A stretch of DNA of 64,000 nucleotides from Davidsoniella eucalypti. Taxonomy: Eukaryota; Ascomycota; Sordariomycetes; Microascales; Ceratocystidaceae. Positions 1-11,626 of this stretch are shown in pieces. The stretch lies in the NCBI GenBank assembly GCA_004009845.1, contig RMBW01000039.1, forward strand, positions 62,001-126,000. The letters run 5' to 3'. The notes beneath the pieces are model-generated. The model was not told where the DNA came from. It worked only from the letters and a program-made list of their open reading frames with translations, and did not search any database. A program made the position numbers and the translations under genes. Within the stretch, counting starts at the first letter, position 1, and the number at the start of each line of letters is the position of its first letter.

Positions 1-914
1 GCCCGAACGGCGTGGGAAAGACTGCAATTGCACGTGTTCTTGCGGGCCTGTGGCCTACATATCGCGGACTCCTTAGTCGTCCGAAATCTACCGGTGAAGA
101 TGGCATCATGTTTCTACCTCAACGCCCTTACCTTAGCATCGGCACCCTTCGCGATCAAGTACTCTATCCCGACGGTGAGGTTGACATGCGGGAAAAGCGC
201 AAGTCCGAGGATGACCTGCAAGCCGCGTTGAATGATGCCCGTCTTGGGTATCTTCCTGAGCGCGAAGGTGGTTGGGACACTCGCAAGGAGTGGAAGGATG
301 TCTTGAGTGGTGGTGAGAAACAGAGAATGGGTTTCGCCCGTGTTTTCTATCACGAACCCAAGATTGCCGTTATCGACGAAGGTACTAGTGCTGTTTCTAG
401 TGATGTCGAAGGTCTCTTGTATGAGACATGCAAGGAACGTGGTATCAGTAAGTTCCCAATTTTTTTGTCCACATGGCATTCGTTCAAACCCATACAACCA
501 ACTAACACTATTATAGCTCTCATCACGATATCTACTCGTGCCTCGCTAAAGAAGTACCACACGCATAACTTAGTACTCGGTGGAGGTGACCAGGGCGACG
601 AATGGATTCTAGATCGCATTGGGACCGAGCGTGAGAAGATGCAGGTTGAGAAGGAGATTCAAGAGCTGCGTAATCATTTGGAACAAGTCAAAGCATGGAA
701 GAAACGTCGGGCCCAAATCGACAATGAGCTAGCCGATGTATGGACTGATAAGGGAACGTTCATTGATGCCCCAGAATACATTGATATGGAAGAGGCAGCC
801 TCAAGGAGCGGCGACAACGACACTACCCATGGAGACCATACTATGCTACCAGGAACCCAGACACCCTCCGAGTCTGAGTTTAAATCGGTCATCTCGGAAG
901 AAGATTCGGCCTGA
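1..914 (+). CDS. Peroxisomal ABC half-transporter (ABCD/Pxa family), C-terminal part, 5' end outside window
   Basis: C-terminal nucleotide-binding domain of an ABCD-type half-transporter, the family that moves long-chain acyl-CoA or fatty acids into peroxisomes. The window opens inside Walker A (PNGVGKTA, frame 3). The signature VLSGGEKQRMGFAR and Walker B IAVIDEGTSAV follow, then a charged, coiled-coil-like tail. An intron at 448-516 (69 bp, gtaagt...ctaac...tatag) has no stop and keeps frame, so a plain ORF reads through it. Once removed, the protein reads ERGITLITISTRASLKKYH, the usual family continuation. About 280 residues lie in the window; the membrane domain and start are to the left. 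The H-loop position reads Thr (ITISTR) instead of the common His, and Walker B reads DEGTS. Whether it is the Pxa1- or Pxa2-type subunit is not certain. It converges on sds22, 331 bp away. Confidence 0.9.
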   Translation, partial: PNGVGKTAIARVLAGLWPTYRGLLSRPKSTGEDGIMFLPQRPYLSIGTLRDQVLYPDGEVDMREKRKSEDDLQAALNDARLGYLPEREGGWDTRKEWKDVLSGGEKQRMGFARVFYHEPKIAVIDEGTSAVSSDVEGLLYETCKERGISKFPIFLSTWHSFKPIQPTNTIIALITISTRASLKKYHTHNLVLGGGDQGDEWILDRIGTEREKMQVEKEIQELRNHLEQVKAWKKRRAQIDNELADVWTDKGTFIDAPEYIDMEEAASRSGDNDTTHGDHTMLPGTQTPSESEFKSVISEEDSA

Positions 915-1245
915 GAACTTGAAGCAAGCCTTATTATATAGCAGAAACATTTTGAATACAGACATGCAGCTATAGTAAACTGCTTGAAGAACCAGAAATT
1001 GGTAGATCACATACCCTCCATAGTCATAAAGAATGAAATTCAGTTCCAACCATTTATAAAGAAATGAGAATTATTGTTCATGTCTTGATTGGCGTTTCAT
1101 GCCATATTATTCTTTTATTGTGATATCGTCGTTAATACAGCCATACATACCTGGTTTTCCTGGTAAGAGAGAAGTACTCGGAACCTCCCACTAATCTACC
1201 GCCCTTTGTAATCTATGTACTGAAACTACCCTGTGCCGAAATAAA

Positions 1246-2592
1246 CTATCGAATATATGCTATAACCATGATTAGTAACTCGTTCGAAGAAATAGACCCG
1301 TTGCCTATAGGAGAACATGGAACTTACTGGCGTCAATTTGCTTGACCTGTGGGAGGGCTAGATGGATCTTGTTTCTGTACAATGCTGGTGCACGGAGTTG
1401 CAGACCATTTCCTTCAAAGTACACGGTATGAAGCTTCTCTTTATCCTTGAGTTCACGATCTAGCTCCGCAAAGTCCATGATCTTACAGTAGGAAGCCCAG
1501 AGTTCCTCTAGATTCCTGAGGGGGCCTACACCCTTGAGTGAGGTGATAGGATTATGTGAGATGTCGAGAGTCGCAAGATTTGTGTTGTGTTCCAAGCCTT
1601 CCAGAGATTCGACCATGTTGTGCGAGAGATATAGTTCTTCAAGCGTAGGCACGTCCTTTAGAGGGGATAGGTCGCGAATTCTGTTGCTTTGGATACTTAG
1701 GAGTCGTAGCTTGGGGAGCTCATGTAGACCGGTGAGTTCGGTGATTTTATTCTTGGCTAGCCATAACTCCTCGAGGTTCTGGAGAGGCTGTAGGTTTTGG
1801 ATTTCGCGGATGCGGTTGCTTCCGAGCTCGAGGTTGCGGATCTTGACGAGGGTTTCGAGATTCTCGATAGTGCTGATCTTGTTGGCCACAAAGAACAGGT
1901 CGGTCACTTCAGTCAAGGTTGAGATGTTTTTGATGTGCTTGATTTTGTTGAAGCTGAGATCAAGCGTAGTTAGTTTGGTTAGGTGATCGATGTTGCGAAT
2001 ATGGCTGATTAGGTTGTCGTAGAAATCAAGTTCGTGTAGAGTATCCTCGAGATCTTCGAGACCGTTGATTCGTGTGATCTGGTTTTGACGGAAACATAGT
2101 CTTTCGACCTTCTTGAATCTTTGTAGGCGCAGATCGGCTAGAGACGAGATGCGTGATTGGTTGAGGATGATTTCGTCAACGTCTGGGTCTTCGCCATCGA
2201 GGATGTCTGGTGGGTAGCATCACGTTAGTATTGACTCCTGTTGTGTATGGCAGGAATGCTTTGAATGGCACAACTAGAGAGGGCTGTGCCTGTATACGCG
2301 ACGTACTTTCGTCGGCGGGAATCTCCTCGCCAGGTAAAACATTGTCATCATCGCTGTACTCGGGGTCGGACAGCGCGGAAGGGTTTGCGAGTGTCGCCTT
2401 GGCTATGCGAAGCTTCCCGTCCCATCCCTTGCTGTCTGTGAGTTCACCATCGGCAGAAGTACCAGTGGGCGAGGCGCGGTGATGCTCTTCGAGAGGCGGC
2501 TCCCGGAGCGATATATGCTTGGTACCGGCGGTGATATTGGTTATGTCATGCGTTGGTGTCGACTCTGGATTGGTGGTAGCGCCGTCAGACAT
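1246..2592 (-). CDS. sds22: Protein phosphatase 1 regulatory subunit SDS22 (leucine-rich repeat)
   Basis: Sds22 is an LRR protein that binds PP1 catalytic subunit, mainly in the nucleus, and is needed for mitotic progression. Three exons are supported: 2592-2307, 2206-1328 and 1259-1246, with introns of 100 bp (gtacgt, branch tactaac) and 68 bp (gtaagt, branch actaatc). They give 392 residues. Residues 1-95 are acidic, low-complexity and probably disordered. The rest is a run of about ten 22-residue SDS22-type repeats (for example NLEELWLAKNKITELTGL) and a C-terminal LRR cap with ALPQVKQIDATYIR. The last exon holds only 14 nt. Without it the frame would add an unrelated tail (SKFHVLL), so splicing restores the family-like end. 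Start is the first ATG of the acidic N-terminus; an in-frame alternative is not obvious. Confidence 0.93.
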
Positions 2593-4762
2593 TACGAAGG
2601 TTTGTTTGGCTTTTGTGTGGATGAATGGGTTTTCGAGGTAGAAGAGAATCGAATTTGATTGAGTTGGAAAGTTGAAGAATAGCTAAACAATATTGGAATG
2701 CGACAAAGACAACATAGTTTTCTAGAAGCAGGCGGAAATCGATGTCCATTGAAGAGGCCTGTTCCGATTCTATCAGTAACTTTGAATCCTTTCCCCCTTG
2801 CATTACTGCCTTCAAGCCGCTATCTCAAAGCGGAGCGGGGTAGTTCGGCGACTTTAGTAGAGTTGAAGGCTTGATTTACAGGGGGGTCCCAGCCATCTTC
2901 TGTGCTCTACTCTACCCGCAAACTACCGCCTTGTGATGGTGAATTCGAGACGAGTTCATCCATGACTAAAGCATCATGTGAAAACTAACTTGGGCTGTCG
3001 CGCTCTTTTCCCACGTGGCCAAGCCAATCGGGCTCCTTCTATGAGAATATGCAAGAAGCCAGGCGCCAATATCTGCGGGCCATCAATCGGAGGCTTATGT
3101 CGTGATATATGCTAGAGCCATCTTGATCGTAGAATGCTGTGCTGCCCAAGGCTTCGTTAGTCGGCATGATTGGCTTTACCATAGGTACAAATGCACCGTG
3201 AACTATTGGGTTATGACTACATAGCTGCTTGCTAGCGATACTTTTCAGTATGTCTCTGGATGTATCGGTCACTGCGAAGATGATTGTATGTATCTGTGGT
3301 CGTTAGAAGTGTATTGCATATTTGTTTCTGTTATTAGTGTGAGAGCGAGAGACATATCTTGACACACGTTTGTCGTGCCAATGGGCTCTATATAGTTGTA
3401 TGGTAGGACAGATTTATATATGACATACCAAAATAGCTTGTGATATTGCTGGGTTTTATACAATTTTTATCACAGCAAGTTGCAGCATTCAAAAATAAGG
3501 TGGAAGATCCTTTGGTATTCAATCAACAACTGAATTCTGGTTCGAAGTTACAGTTAGTTGTATATTAGTATCGTGATCATCCCATAGAGTCAGCACGAAA
3601 CCGAGCAGAGCCGTGACGCTGAAAGCGTGTGAATAGCTAAGAAATATGAACTACTGTCGGAAAGGATATTTATCTGAAGCGTCTTAGAAAGCGAATAGAT
3701 GGCATGGAGATAGTTGTCGTTTCGAGTTTGAGTAAAAGTTCCTTAAATGATAACCGATACATGAGAGCCAAGAAGGCCGAGTTGTATTTATATATATTCA
3801 GTGTAATTACTAATACCATAGATAATGATTTCCCATATCAGCGGCACGGCTGAGGCACAAAGTGAATTTCCCATTATCAACACTGACCCCAGCCTGTCCA
3901 TCGCCTCTAAATATGGGTCGAATATTAGTTGGGTTCGTAGTGGAAGACTGACAGTATCAAAATAGCAGGTGAGTTTAACGAATAGTAAGAAAGTTGGTGT
4001 CTGTTCTTGCAAGTTCAAAGTACATGAATATACCGGATATCGCCGGGTACCTATACAACTATACTGTGTTTAATACTAGCGTTGCTTGCTAGCTTATCTA
4101 TGTGTGAAGTGGACAAAAGCGGACAGTGTCATTGAAGGCAGCTGCATATGTCATGTCTAATAAGATGTAAGTGCATACATACGCATACTGTAACTTGTAC
4201 AAAGGATAGGGCGAACTCGGCAACTCAACGGACAGCCGACTAGATGGGACCACAAGCCGGCAGACCACGGCCGTCAGACAAGCCTGAGACAGAGTGCCGT
4301 GCTACAAGGAGACGTCTAAGTCTACGGAGATATTGGCCTGCATGTAAAGATGACTTGGAACAGTTTTGGTCTGGAGCCTATAGCTGTGACTTTTCATGAT
4401 GTCAACGAGATGGCAGTAAGATTGCTGCCTCTCAATTCCTGGGTAGTATTAAAGCTCTTATCTAAGCACTGGCCATAGTATATACCTATATATCAACTTC
4501 AAGCCCCTGTAATAGCATGGGACAACGGGCGCTAGGCTGCTGAAGATCCACTGCCTTTTAGTGCCTTTTAGTGCCTTTCAGTGCACAGGCGCCGGAACTA
4601 ACGATTAGATCCGCCGATGCTAGTGACTAACGATACGTCACCAATACTGTGAAATAGTCGGTTATCATCAACCAATCTAGAAATGCAAATGCGCCCCTCA
4701 TGACTGCATTGCAGCCTCCATTTTTTTCCGTTTGGAGACGCTACTGCATTTCACTCACTGAT
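2593..4762. other. Non-coding interval upstream of sds22 and the nucleoside hydrolase
   Basis: About 2.2 kb, AT-rich, with no ORF showing domain or codon character of a gene. It serves as the divergent promoter region of sds22 (-) and the nucleoside hydrolase (+). It contains a 10-bp tandem repeat near 4551 and ends at the A-tailed element at 4763. Nothing else is recognised. Confidence 0.6.
4551..4584. repeat. 10-bp tandem repeat, about 3.4 copies
   Basis: Units read ctgcctttta, gtgcctttta, gtgcctttca and a partial gtgc. A simple short tandem repeat in the nucleoside hydrolase upstream region. Confidence 0.8.
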
Positions 4763-4839
4763 AAGAATCTCATTACATAGCTATCAAGAGCTCCATTTCC
4801 ACCTTAATAAAATTGAATTAAAAAAAAAAGAATCTCATT
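4763..4839 (+). mobile_element. Short A-tailed retroposon-like element, copy 1, with 11-12 bp target duplication
   Basis: The 12-mer aagaatctcatt at 4763-4774 recurs at 4828-4839 (its first A is shared with the tail). Between them lies about 54 nt beginning acatagct, containing gagctccat and ending in ttgaatt plus a run of A. Direct repeats plus a 3' A tail are what target-primed reverse transcription leaves. Internal blocks (catagct, gctccat, aataaa, tgaatt) match the elements at 26964 and 45907 in the same order, though the middle is longer here. It lies about 145 bp before the nucleoside hydrolase start codon. Confidence 0.55.
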
Positions 4840-4982
4840 TTTGGTATCTTCATTACCCTAGACATACATAAGCCTTCTTCATTGTTTTTTTTAGTACTCA
4901 CATATACGTCTTTCATCTATCACGGAGCTGGTCCTTGTTATCATAAAAACGCGTATCTGTCTGTCTCCCCAATACCGCCATC

Positions 4983-6510
4983 ATGGCCCCTCACAAGATC
5001 ATTATCGACACCGATCCAGGTACTTCTCCCCAAGTTTCATTGCATCTGTGCTGTGATGTCTACCCACCTTATAACGTTTGTAAACAGGGAACGCCACAGG
5101 TGACCTGTAAAAAACTAATAGTGTAATGCAGGTGTCGATGACATTCTGGCCCTTCTTATGGCCTTGTCTGCTAAGCCCGAGGAAATCGAACTGCTTATGA
5201 TTTCTGTCACTTACGGAAACGTTCCTTTGTCGAGGTAATTAAAAAATACGCAAAAAAACACATGCATCGGCCAATAAGCGATTACCACTAACAAACTGCG
5301 ATAGTTGCCTCAAGAATGCTGTGTCACTCTTCCATGTCCTAGAGAAGGAGTTCGAATGGAGAAAGTCAGTTGGCCGCCCCCAAGGCTATGAAGCTCTAAA
5401 GAACAACAAGCCTATCATTGCCGTTGGCCCAGAACACCCTCTTGAGGAAGAGGCTCTCATGGCCGACTATTTCCGTATGTTGGAGCCTTGACGAATCAGA
5501 AATCAAACCTTCGTATACTAATATGAGTTTTAGACGGTATCGACGGTCTTCATGGCGTCCACGCTGCTTACCCACACCTGAGTCCCGCCGATACCTGGGA
5601 GCAGCTGTTCAAGAGCAACTCCGAGATCGCTGCCGAGGCCGGCCATCTATTCACGCCCTCCAAGGAGCCATCTCACAAAGAGATCCTGCGCCTTCTCCGT
5701 GAGAATCCCGCGGACTCAATTTCGCTGCTCACCATCGGCCCCATGACGTCCGCCGCGCTAGCCGCTGCGGAAGACCCCGAGACCTTCCTAAAGCTAAAGG
5801 AGGTTGTTGTCATGGGTGGTGCCATCCACGTGCCTGGAAATATCACCCCCATGGCCGAGTTTAACACTTACGCCGACTCCATTGCCGCTGCCCGTGTGCT
5901 GGCTCTGACCTCTGCGGACCCCAAGTCAACCATGCCTGCCCTACCCACTACTTTGTCTCGGCTGCCGGCCTATCCCGAATCGCTGTCGCGGAGACTGCGC
6001 GTGGCCTTGTTCCCCCTTGATATTACCACACCGCACCTTATCGTGTGGGACACCTTCAATGAAGCCGTGAAGCCGCATCTGGAGGCCGGCTCTCCATTGG
6101 CTACATGGGTCAACCACTTTATGTCTAAGACCTTCGCACACATCAACACGCTGATTGGTCCCGACGAGATCCCCGGATTGTCACTACATGACCCTCTCAC
6201 TGTGTGGTACATGATCACTCAGAGCGACCCCGCTTGGAAGACTCCCGCGCATTCTGAGGATATTCGTATCGAAACTACAGGCCAGTGGACTCGCGGTATG
6301 CACATGGTTGATCAGCGCGGCCGCAAGCGCGCAGAGGATATCATCGTCAAGCCTGCTACGGATACAGAGCCAGCAGTCACCGAGACGGAAATCCCCAACG
6401 ATGGCCAAGGCTGGCTAAGCAAAGTTCGTGGAAACAGAGTTGATCGTTATATTAGCTCACCCGGTGAGGAGGCATGCGCATCTTTCCTACTAGATCGTAT
6501 CTTCAACTGA
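4983..6510 (+). CDS. Inosine/uridine-preferring nucleoside hydrolase
   Basis: Hydrolyses the N-glycosidic bond of ribonucleosides to free base plus ribose (purine/pyrimidine salvage, or NAD-derived nucleoside breakdown), probably in the cytosol. Four exons: 4983-5019, 5132-5234, 5305-5474 and 5534-6510, with introns of 112, 70 and 59 bp. They give 428 residues, somewhat longer than the 310-400 typical of the family. The N-terminal Ca2+/ribose-binding motif DTDPGVDD (residues 9-16) is itself split by intron 1 after DTDP plus one base. Downstream are GIDGLHGVH, VVVMGGAIHVPGNITPMAEFN and, near residue 322, the active-site SLHDPLTV. All expected catalytic Asp positions and the active-site His are present, so it should be active. 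Exact substrate preference cannot be read from sequence. It converges on lsm8. Confidence 0.93.
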
Positions 6511-6921
6511 ATCCGTAATAAATCTAGGAGCATTGTTTATAGACGCTCAGGAATCTCTTTTCTATGGCATATTGAATCGAGCTGAAATGTGAATAGAGTC
6601 ATTATTTTACAGATATTATTCTTTTCTTTTATGTAATACATGCTTTCTGGGTATCAGGTGTGCAGGACATGCACACGTACGTAGAGCGTTTTTGTCGTAA
6701 TATATGAGACGTGCCTGTTTACCTCCCTAATCGGATCTCGATTTCCCGACCTCTTTTCTAGGCACGTAGCTAGACCATCTTATCTTGGGAGGGTTTCTAT
6801 ATCTCAGCTTCGGTTATGGACCGCAACTGAGATTCCAGCCGCAGCCTTGTGCTGCGATACGACCTACCGATGCATATTGTATAAAATGCAATGAGAAGGA
6901 CGCGTGAAGATATATGAGGGT

Positions 6922-7372
6922 CTATATGTGTTTGATGCCACCGATTTCTGAGCCCTTGACTTTCGTCCAGTCGATACTGCTGTCGAGTTCTTCATCTACT
7001 AACCCTACTGTGCAGACATTATCGCCGCGCACCAGGTAGAGGCCTAGCGGTACTGAAGACGAAGGCTCTTCGTCGTCGGGTGTTCGGATTGAGCGTTCTT
7101 CGGCTTCTTTGAGGACCTATACAAAGATTTGAGAGATACGTTAGCCCATGAAATAATGATATAGTTGATAGCCATGGGGCACTATGGACAGCTTGATCGT
7201 ACCAGATTTGTGTTGTTGTCGGCAGCGACTAGAGTACCGACGATGATTCGAGAGTCAGCGGTGACTAGAAGAACCTTCTCTAAATGTGATTGTTAGCTTC
7301 CAGCTGTGTATGAAATAGAGATTCGCGAGATATCCAGTTCTTACTGTCGAGGAAGCCGCCAAGTGTCGCCAT
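6922..7372 (-). CDS. lsm8: U6 snRNA-associated Sm-like protein LSM8
   Basis: LSM8 is the subunit that distinguishes the nuclear LSM2-8 ring, which binds the U6 snRNA 3' end, from the cytoplasmic LSM1-7 decay ring. Three exons: 7372-7345, 7279-7203 and 7116-6922, with introns of 65 and 86 bp (gtaaga and gtacga donors). They give 99 residues, normal for LSM8 (about 96-110). Visible features: the Sm1 region GGFLDKKVLLVTADSRIIVG followed by TLVAADNNTNLVLKEAEER, then the Sm2 motif LGLYLVRGDNV, then the LSM8-like tail VGLVDEELDSSIDW. The exons are too short to show as long ORFs. The ATG is followed directly by ATLGGFLD, which fits the family start. The gene ends 411 bp from the nucleoside hydrolase stop. 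Confidence 0.95.
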
Positions 7373-9803
7373 AACGTGCAGCAGAATTGATGAACGTCTG
7401 AGATAGAAGGCTAGAACCGCTGTGTGCTCCGAGTTTTGTGCTTGTGTTCGGCTGCCTTTTCTTGTAATAACCGAATATCAGATGAGCTGTGTCAGAGTCG
7501 TTGATATTGAGCTTTGACAAAAGCTTATGGCAGGCTGGGCTTGAAGCTGCTGGGAAGAGGGTATCGATTTGAAGAGAGGGGCGGGCGGCGTAGTTTGAAT
7601 TGTTATCGATAAAGACTTTAATTTGAAGTTGATGGAAGATAATTTGCATAAGGAGCCATTTAAACCATAATGATAAGGACCTATAGACAAAAGGCAAATT
7701 AATAAAAGGAATTTGGGAAATACGATGTCGTCTGTACGAGCCTGATTATTTCACGATGCAAAGCTTTGGCAGATCAATTCATGGAGCATTTTCTAAGAAG
7801 CTAGTCCGTACTAGGGTTACGGGACAGTGTCTGTATGAACACGCACTGTATACTAATGATTGTCTAAACCAACAAGTACAAGTCAATATCTTTATGCCAG
7901 CCGACAACCACAGGACGATCAATGTGTTACACAGTAACACTTGTATCCGAATCTATGATAAAAGAGACAATAACCTTCTGAGATATTAGGGGTATACTAT
8001 AGGTATACATAGGTCGTCGAATCATCATATGAACACACTATGCTTTCTGTTTAGAAGTCTGCACACAACCTCGTAGGTCTTGCCTCGTTCGAAAAATAAA
8101 TTCTTCTATCTCTTAATGTAGTAGTCTTGCGAGAGATTCCATTTCTGACGATCCGAGAGATGATCATGGAGGTGGGGTGTATAGCTTTGAAGACTTAGAG
8201 TTGGGTATATGACTAAACAAACACCACCCCCTCGATTCTTCCCCCATGTGTTCACGATCCTTTGTTCCTGGAATAGACAAATATAGATCCATGTCTGATA
8301 ATATGCCATAAGAGGGGTGAATGTTTATCGAGATGGGCGTCTCAACCCTCCCAAGTCCGAGGACGCATGGTGCAACATTGCCATCCAACAACAGTAACGA
8401 AGGAGTCTGTGACGTATTGATGATCACTGGAGACTGTCCCGGGAACTCCATAAATCTACCATCTATAGTATGGAAGATCTAGAACGTTGGTTAGGTACTA
8501 AATCGATATGATTAGTCGACGAGTCATGCTATCGACGAGTCATGCTAGTAGGTTCTAGCCCCCTTTGGTATGCTTGTTAAAACATGCAATATTCTAGACC
8601 CTCTAGTTAAAGGTCTCCTGTAACAGGCTTCATATCATCTGGATTACTAAATATGCCGTTATCGAAAATATGACGTAACTCATGGAAGCAGCGAGAAACG
8701 TCATCATAGACGTCTTAGTTCATACATATCTTGATATACTGGGTTGTATCAAAGAGGTCAACAACCACTTGGAAGTACATGAGAGATATGCATAATACTG
8801 TCAGACCCCTTGCTGATAGACATACGTCGACACTAGAACAATTATCAGCGAGTCAGTTATGGTGCCAGTAGCTCGGAAGGGGGGCCGACACAGAGCTGGA
8901 TCTAGGTTAGACACAACAATGGGCTGGCCCGTCGGCTGATAACCTTCTTGAGATATAAGTCTAAAAATGTACAGAGCTAAGCAGCGCAGCCACTAAGCTA
9001 GCTATGACATCAGAATTGCGAAATTATGAACACGGGAGTTCTAAAGAGACATAAATCCATAATGTAATGTAGCAACACCCCCTGGGCGGAACAACAGAAC
9101 GACTGACTCAGTATGCATTGGCAAAGATGCCTTTTGTGTCGCGTAGTAAACGACAATCTTGTCTTGAGGTTTTTCTTAGAGTTGAAACCCCACAGACCTC
9201 TGGAGGCTAAAGCAGACTGGCTGTTTGTTTGATCAAGACAAAGCTAGTCACAGTCTCGATTACGGCTAACCAGATCAGAGATTCAACAGGCGTCAATCAA
9301 TGGCCCATCTGCACAGTATTAGCGGTCTGGAAAAGAGAAAATAAATAGCTATTAAGAGCAGAGAATACATCAAGGAACTATCTGCGCATCCTCCATGATT
9401 GGCCGCCTATATGTCGCTGTAACAAATGGTCACTAGCTCTCCCGCTATGTTCATCCTTGGTCTATGGATCATCTCCCATCTCTTCCCCTAGGAATGGTCT
9501 AGAGAACCCAATGTGCTCAACCTGCCTAGACCCCTGAATCTGTCGGTTAGGTCGGTCACATTGGCCTGTCTGGCTAATAGAGAAACAAACAATTGGCAAC
9601 GGTAATAGAAACAGCAGATATGTGAGCCGCTTGGGGTATATCCATAAGGTCTGTGTGTAGCTCAGCTGCAAGAAGGCAAGAATGCCATTATTACCCTTCT
9701 CGAATCAGGCGTGGGCCAATTGTCAAAGCGCAGCTGACAATCCGACGGTTTAGATCGAGGGCTCTGTAGGGCTAGAAGTGTTCTTTAGTGAGTTCGTGAG
9801 CTA
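7373..9803. other. Non-coding interval between lsm8 and the pogo element
   Basis: About 2.4 kb with only short chance ORFs (the longest, about 118 codons, overlaps the lsm8 leader on the minus strand). It includes the lsm8 promoter and a perfect 16-bp tandem duplication at 8516-8547. Nothing else is recognised. Confidence 0.55.
8516..8547. repeat. Perfect 16-bp tandem duplication
   Basis: The unit tcgacgagtcatgcta occurs twice head to tail without mismatch. A lone recent duplication in non-coding DNA. Confidence 0.85.
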
Positions 9804-9897
9804 CTCGTGCAACGCCCCCACAATATTCTATTGATAGTGCCAATCGTGTTTTTGGTACTTCCCAACCTACGTTCTTCTTTTCGCGATATCTTCGACA
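9804..9897 (+). repeat. Left terminal inverted repeat of pogo-type element
   Basis: Starts tcgtgcaacgcccccac and caatattc. After 28 extra bases (9829-9856) it continues acttcccaacctac and ttttcgcgatatcttc. It pairs with the reverse complement of 11627-11691, which lacks the 28 bases. Confidence 0.85.
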
Positions 9898-9956
9898 ATC
9901 ATAACATAAATAAATATAAATAAAATAATATAAATAAAAAAGGAAACAAACCTCAC

Positions 9957-11496
9957 GTGTCCTACGCCGCTGCCCTTAACCAAGCAGTAACATATCATTT
10001 CAAAAACCCCGAGGTCCCAATCACAACTGTTCCATCGACTCTTCGTGGTCATATCAAAAGGGCCAAGCTACCTTCAACCTCACGTAAACAAAAAGGCGGT
10101 CATAACAAGCGTCTTTCTGCTGTGCAGGAGACTTCCCTGATCAACTATCTGAGGTTTTTTTTATCAAAATTAGCCTCCCGCGTTTAATGCTTACAAATGT
10201 CGCCAACCACCTTCTCCAGCAAGGAAATGAAGCTTCACCCACTGATATCACAACCGCCAATGAATTGACTGATCAACCACCAGTAGTTGGCCGAGACTGG
10301 GTTACACTTTTTTGAAAAGAAATCCAAATTTTCAAGTCGTGAAGCAAGGTATCGTTGATATCAAGCGCCGTGAATCTGAAGAGGTTGAAAATGTGAACGA
10401 CTGGTGTGTCAAACTCCAGGAAACTCTAGATGAATATAATATTCAACCAGACGATATCTGGAATATGGACGAGACTGGATTCCAGTTAGCCCAGCTAAAG
10501 TCTATTCTTGTCATCACTAGTGTTAATACTTAGGCCTGATAGGAATAGAAGGAACATAACAGGGAGACAGTAACAGCAATTAAAGTTGCCTCTGCGACTG
10601 GTGATACTATTCCACCGTTCATTGTGCTAAAGGGCTCAGCTCACATGGCCCACTGGTATCTTCAGCCTGAGCTTCACGCCAGGTTGGCTATCAGTCTTGC
10701 TGGGTTCAGTAATACAGTACACTGGCAGGAACATTTCATCGAGTGTATTGAACGTTGTCGCAATGGTCTGTACTGCCTGCTGCTTCTCGATGGTCACGCT
10801 TCGCACAAGTCGTTTGAGCTTATTTCAAAATGCAAGGAATATAACATCATCCCATTTTGCCTTCAATCCCATACGACCCATTTTCTTCAGCCACTTGATG
10901 TTGTGAAGGTAGCATATCCACAAGTTCTCCACAACATCATTTTAGCTGGCCATCGAAACATCAGTAAAGATACTTTTCTTGGTCCGATTACTCAAGTACA
11001 ACAGAAGGCCATGCGTCCCTCAATCATCGAATCAGCATTTAAGAAGACTGGGATCTTCCCATTTAATCCTCTAGTAGTTCTCTAGCCATTGTTTGAGCAA
11101 AAACAACGCCATGCCCCTCGCCCTTGAACCCCACCTCCCCAAAATGACGACTCTCAAAATGCCACTCTGGAGAACCTCCAAACCCCCCATACCAAAGAGC
11201 AGTTTGAGGATATGACTAATTTCCTGCTAGAGTCTACCCAGAATGGGGCCGATCCAAGCATCATTTATAATGGAGTTGTCAAAATGACACGGGGCTCTTT
11301 GGCTGCAGTTAAAGGGAAGAGATTGCTTGAAGTATGCATCACAGAGATGGCGGGCGTTACATCTAGAGAGACGGTAAGAGCATGGAATTGCTGCCAAAGA
11401 CTTCAGGGAGGTGGCCCTCTTAGTGTAAACGATGGCCGGCAAGAAATCGTACTAGAATTTATAATAGGCAATCTAGACAATCACACTTCTGTGTGA
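9957..11496 (+). pseudogene. Broken pogo/Fot1-family DDE transposase
   Basis: Pieces in order: an N-terminal HTH segment (9957-10155) with LRGHIKRAKLP; the HTH/Tc5 region with NVANHLLQQGNE (about 10187-10306); then LKRNPNFQVVKQGIV and the catalytic core. All three catalytic Asp codons survive: DETGF (10468), LLDGHASH (10789) and LQPLDV (10897). The last two are 35 residues apart (DD35D). A basic or low-complexity C-terminal part with GGGPLSVNDG follows to 11496. Defects are frameshifts at two T-runs (about 10155 and 10307), four clustered in-frame stops (10531, 10537, 10540, 10546) and a stop near 11083. The stops are each one C-to-T change from a sense codon. It is not functional. Confidence 0.88.
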
Positions 11497-11626
11497 ACTG
11501 TAACGGGGAGTTACTAGGAGATAGCAGATCAGGATACACGAACATAAGGGTTTTTTTCTTTCAGAAGTATATTGTCCAATAATGGCAACGTTCAACGAGT
11601 AATAATTCTTCCATTTTTTATATAAG

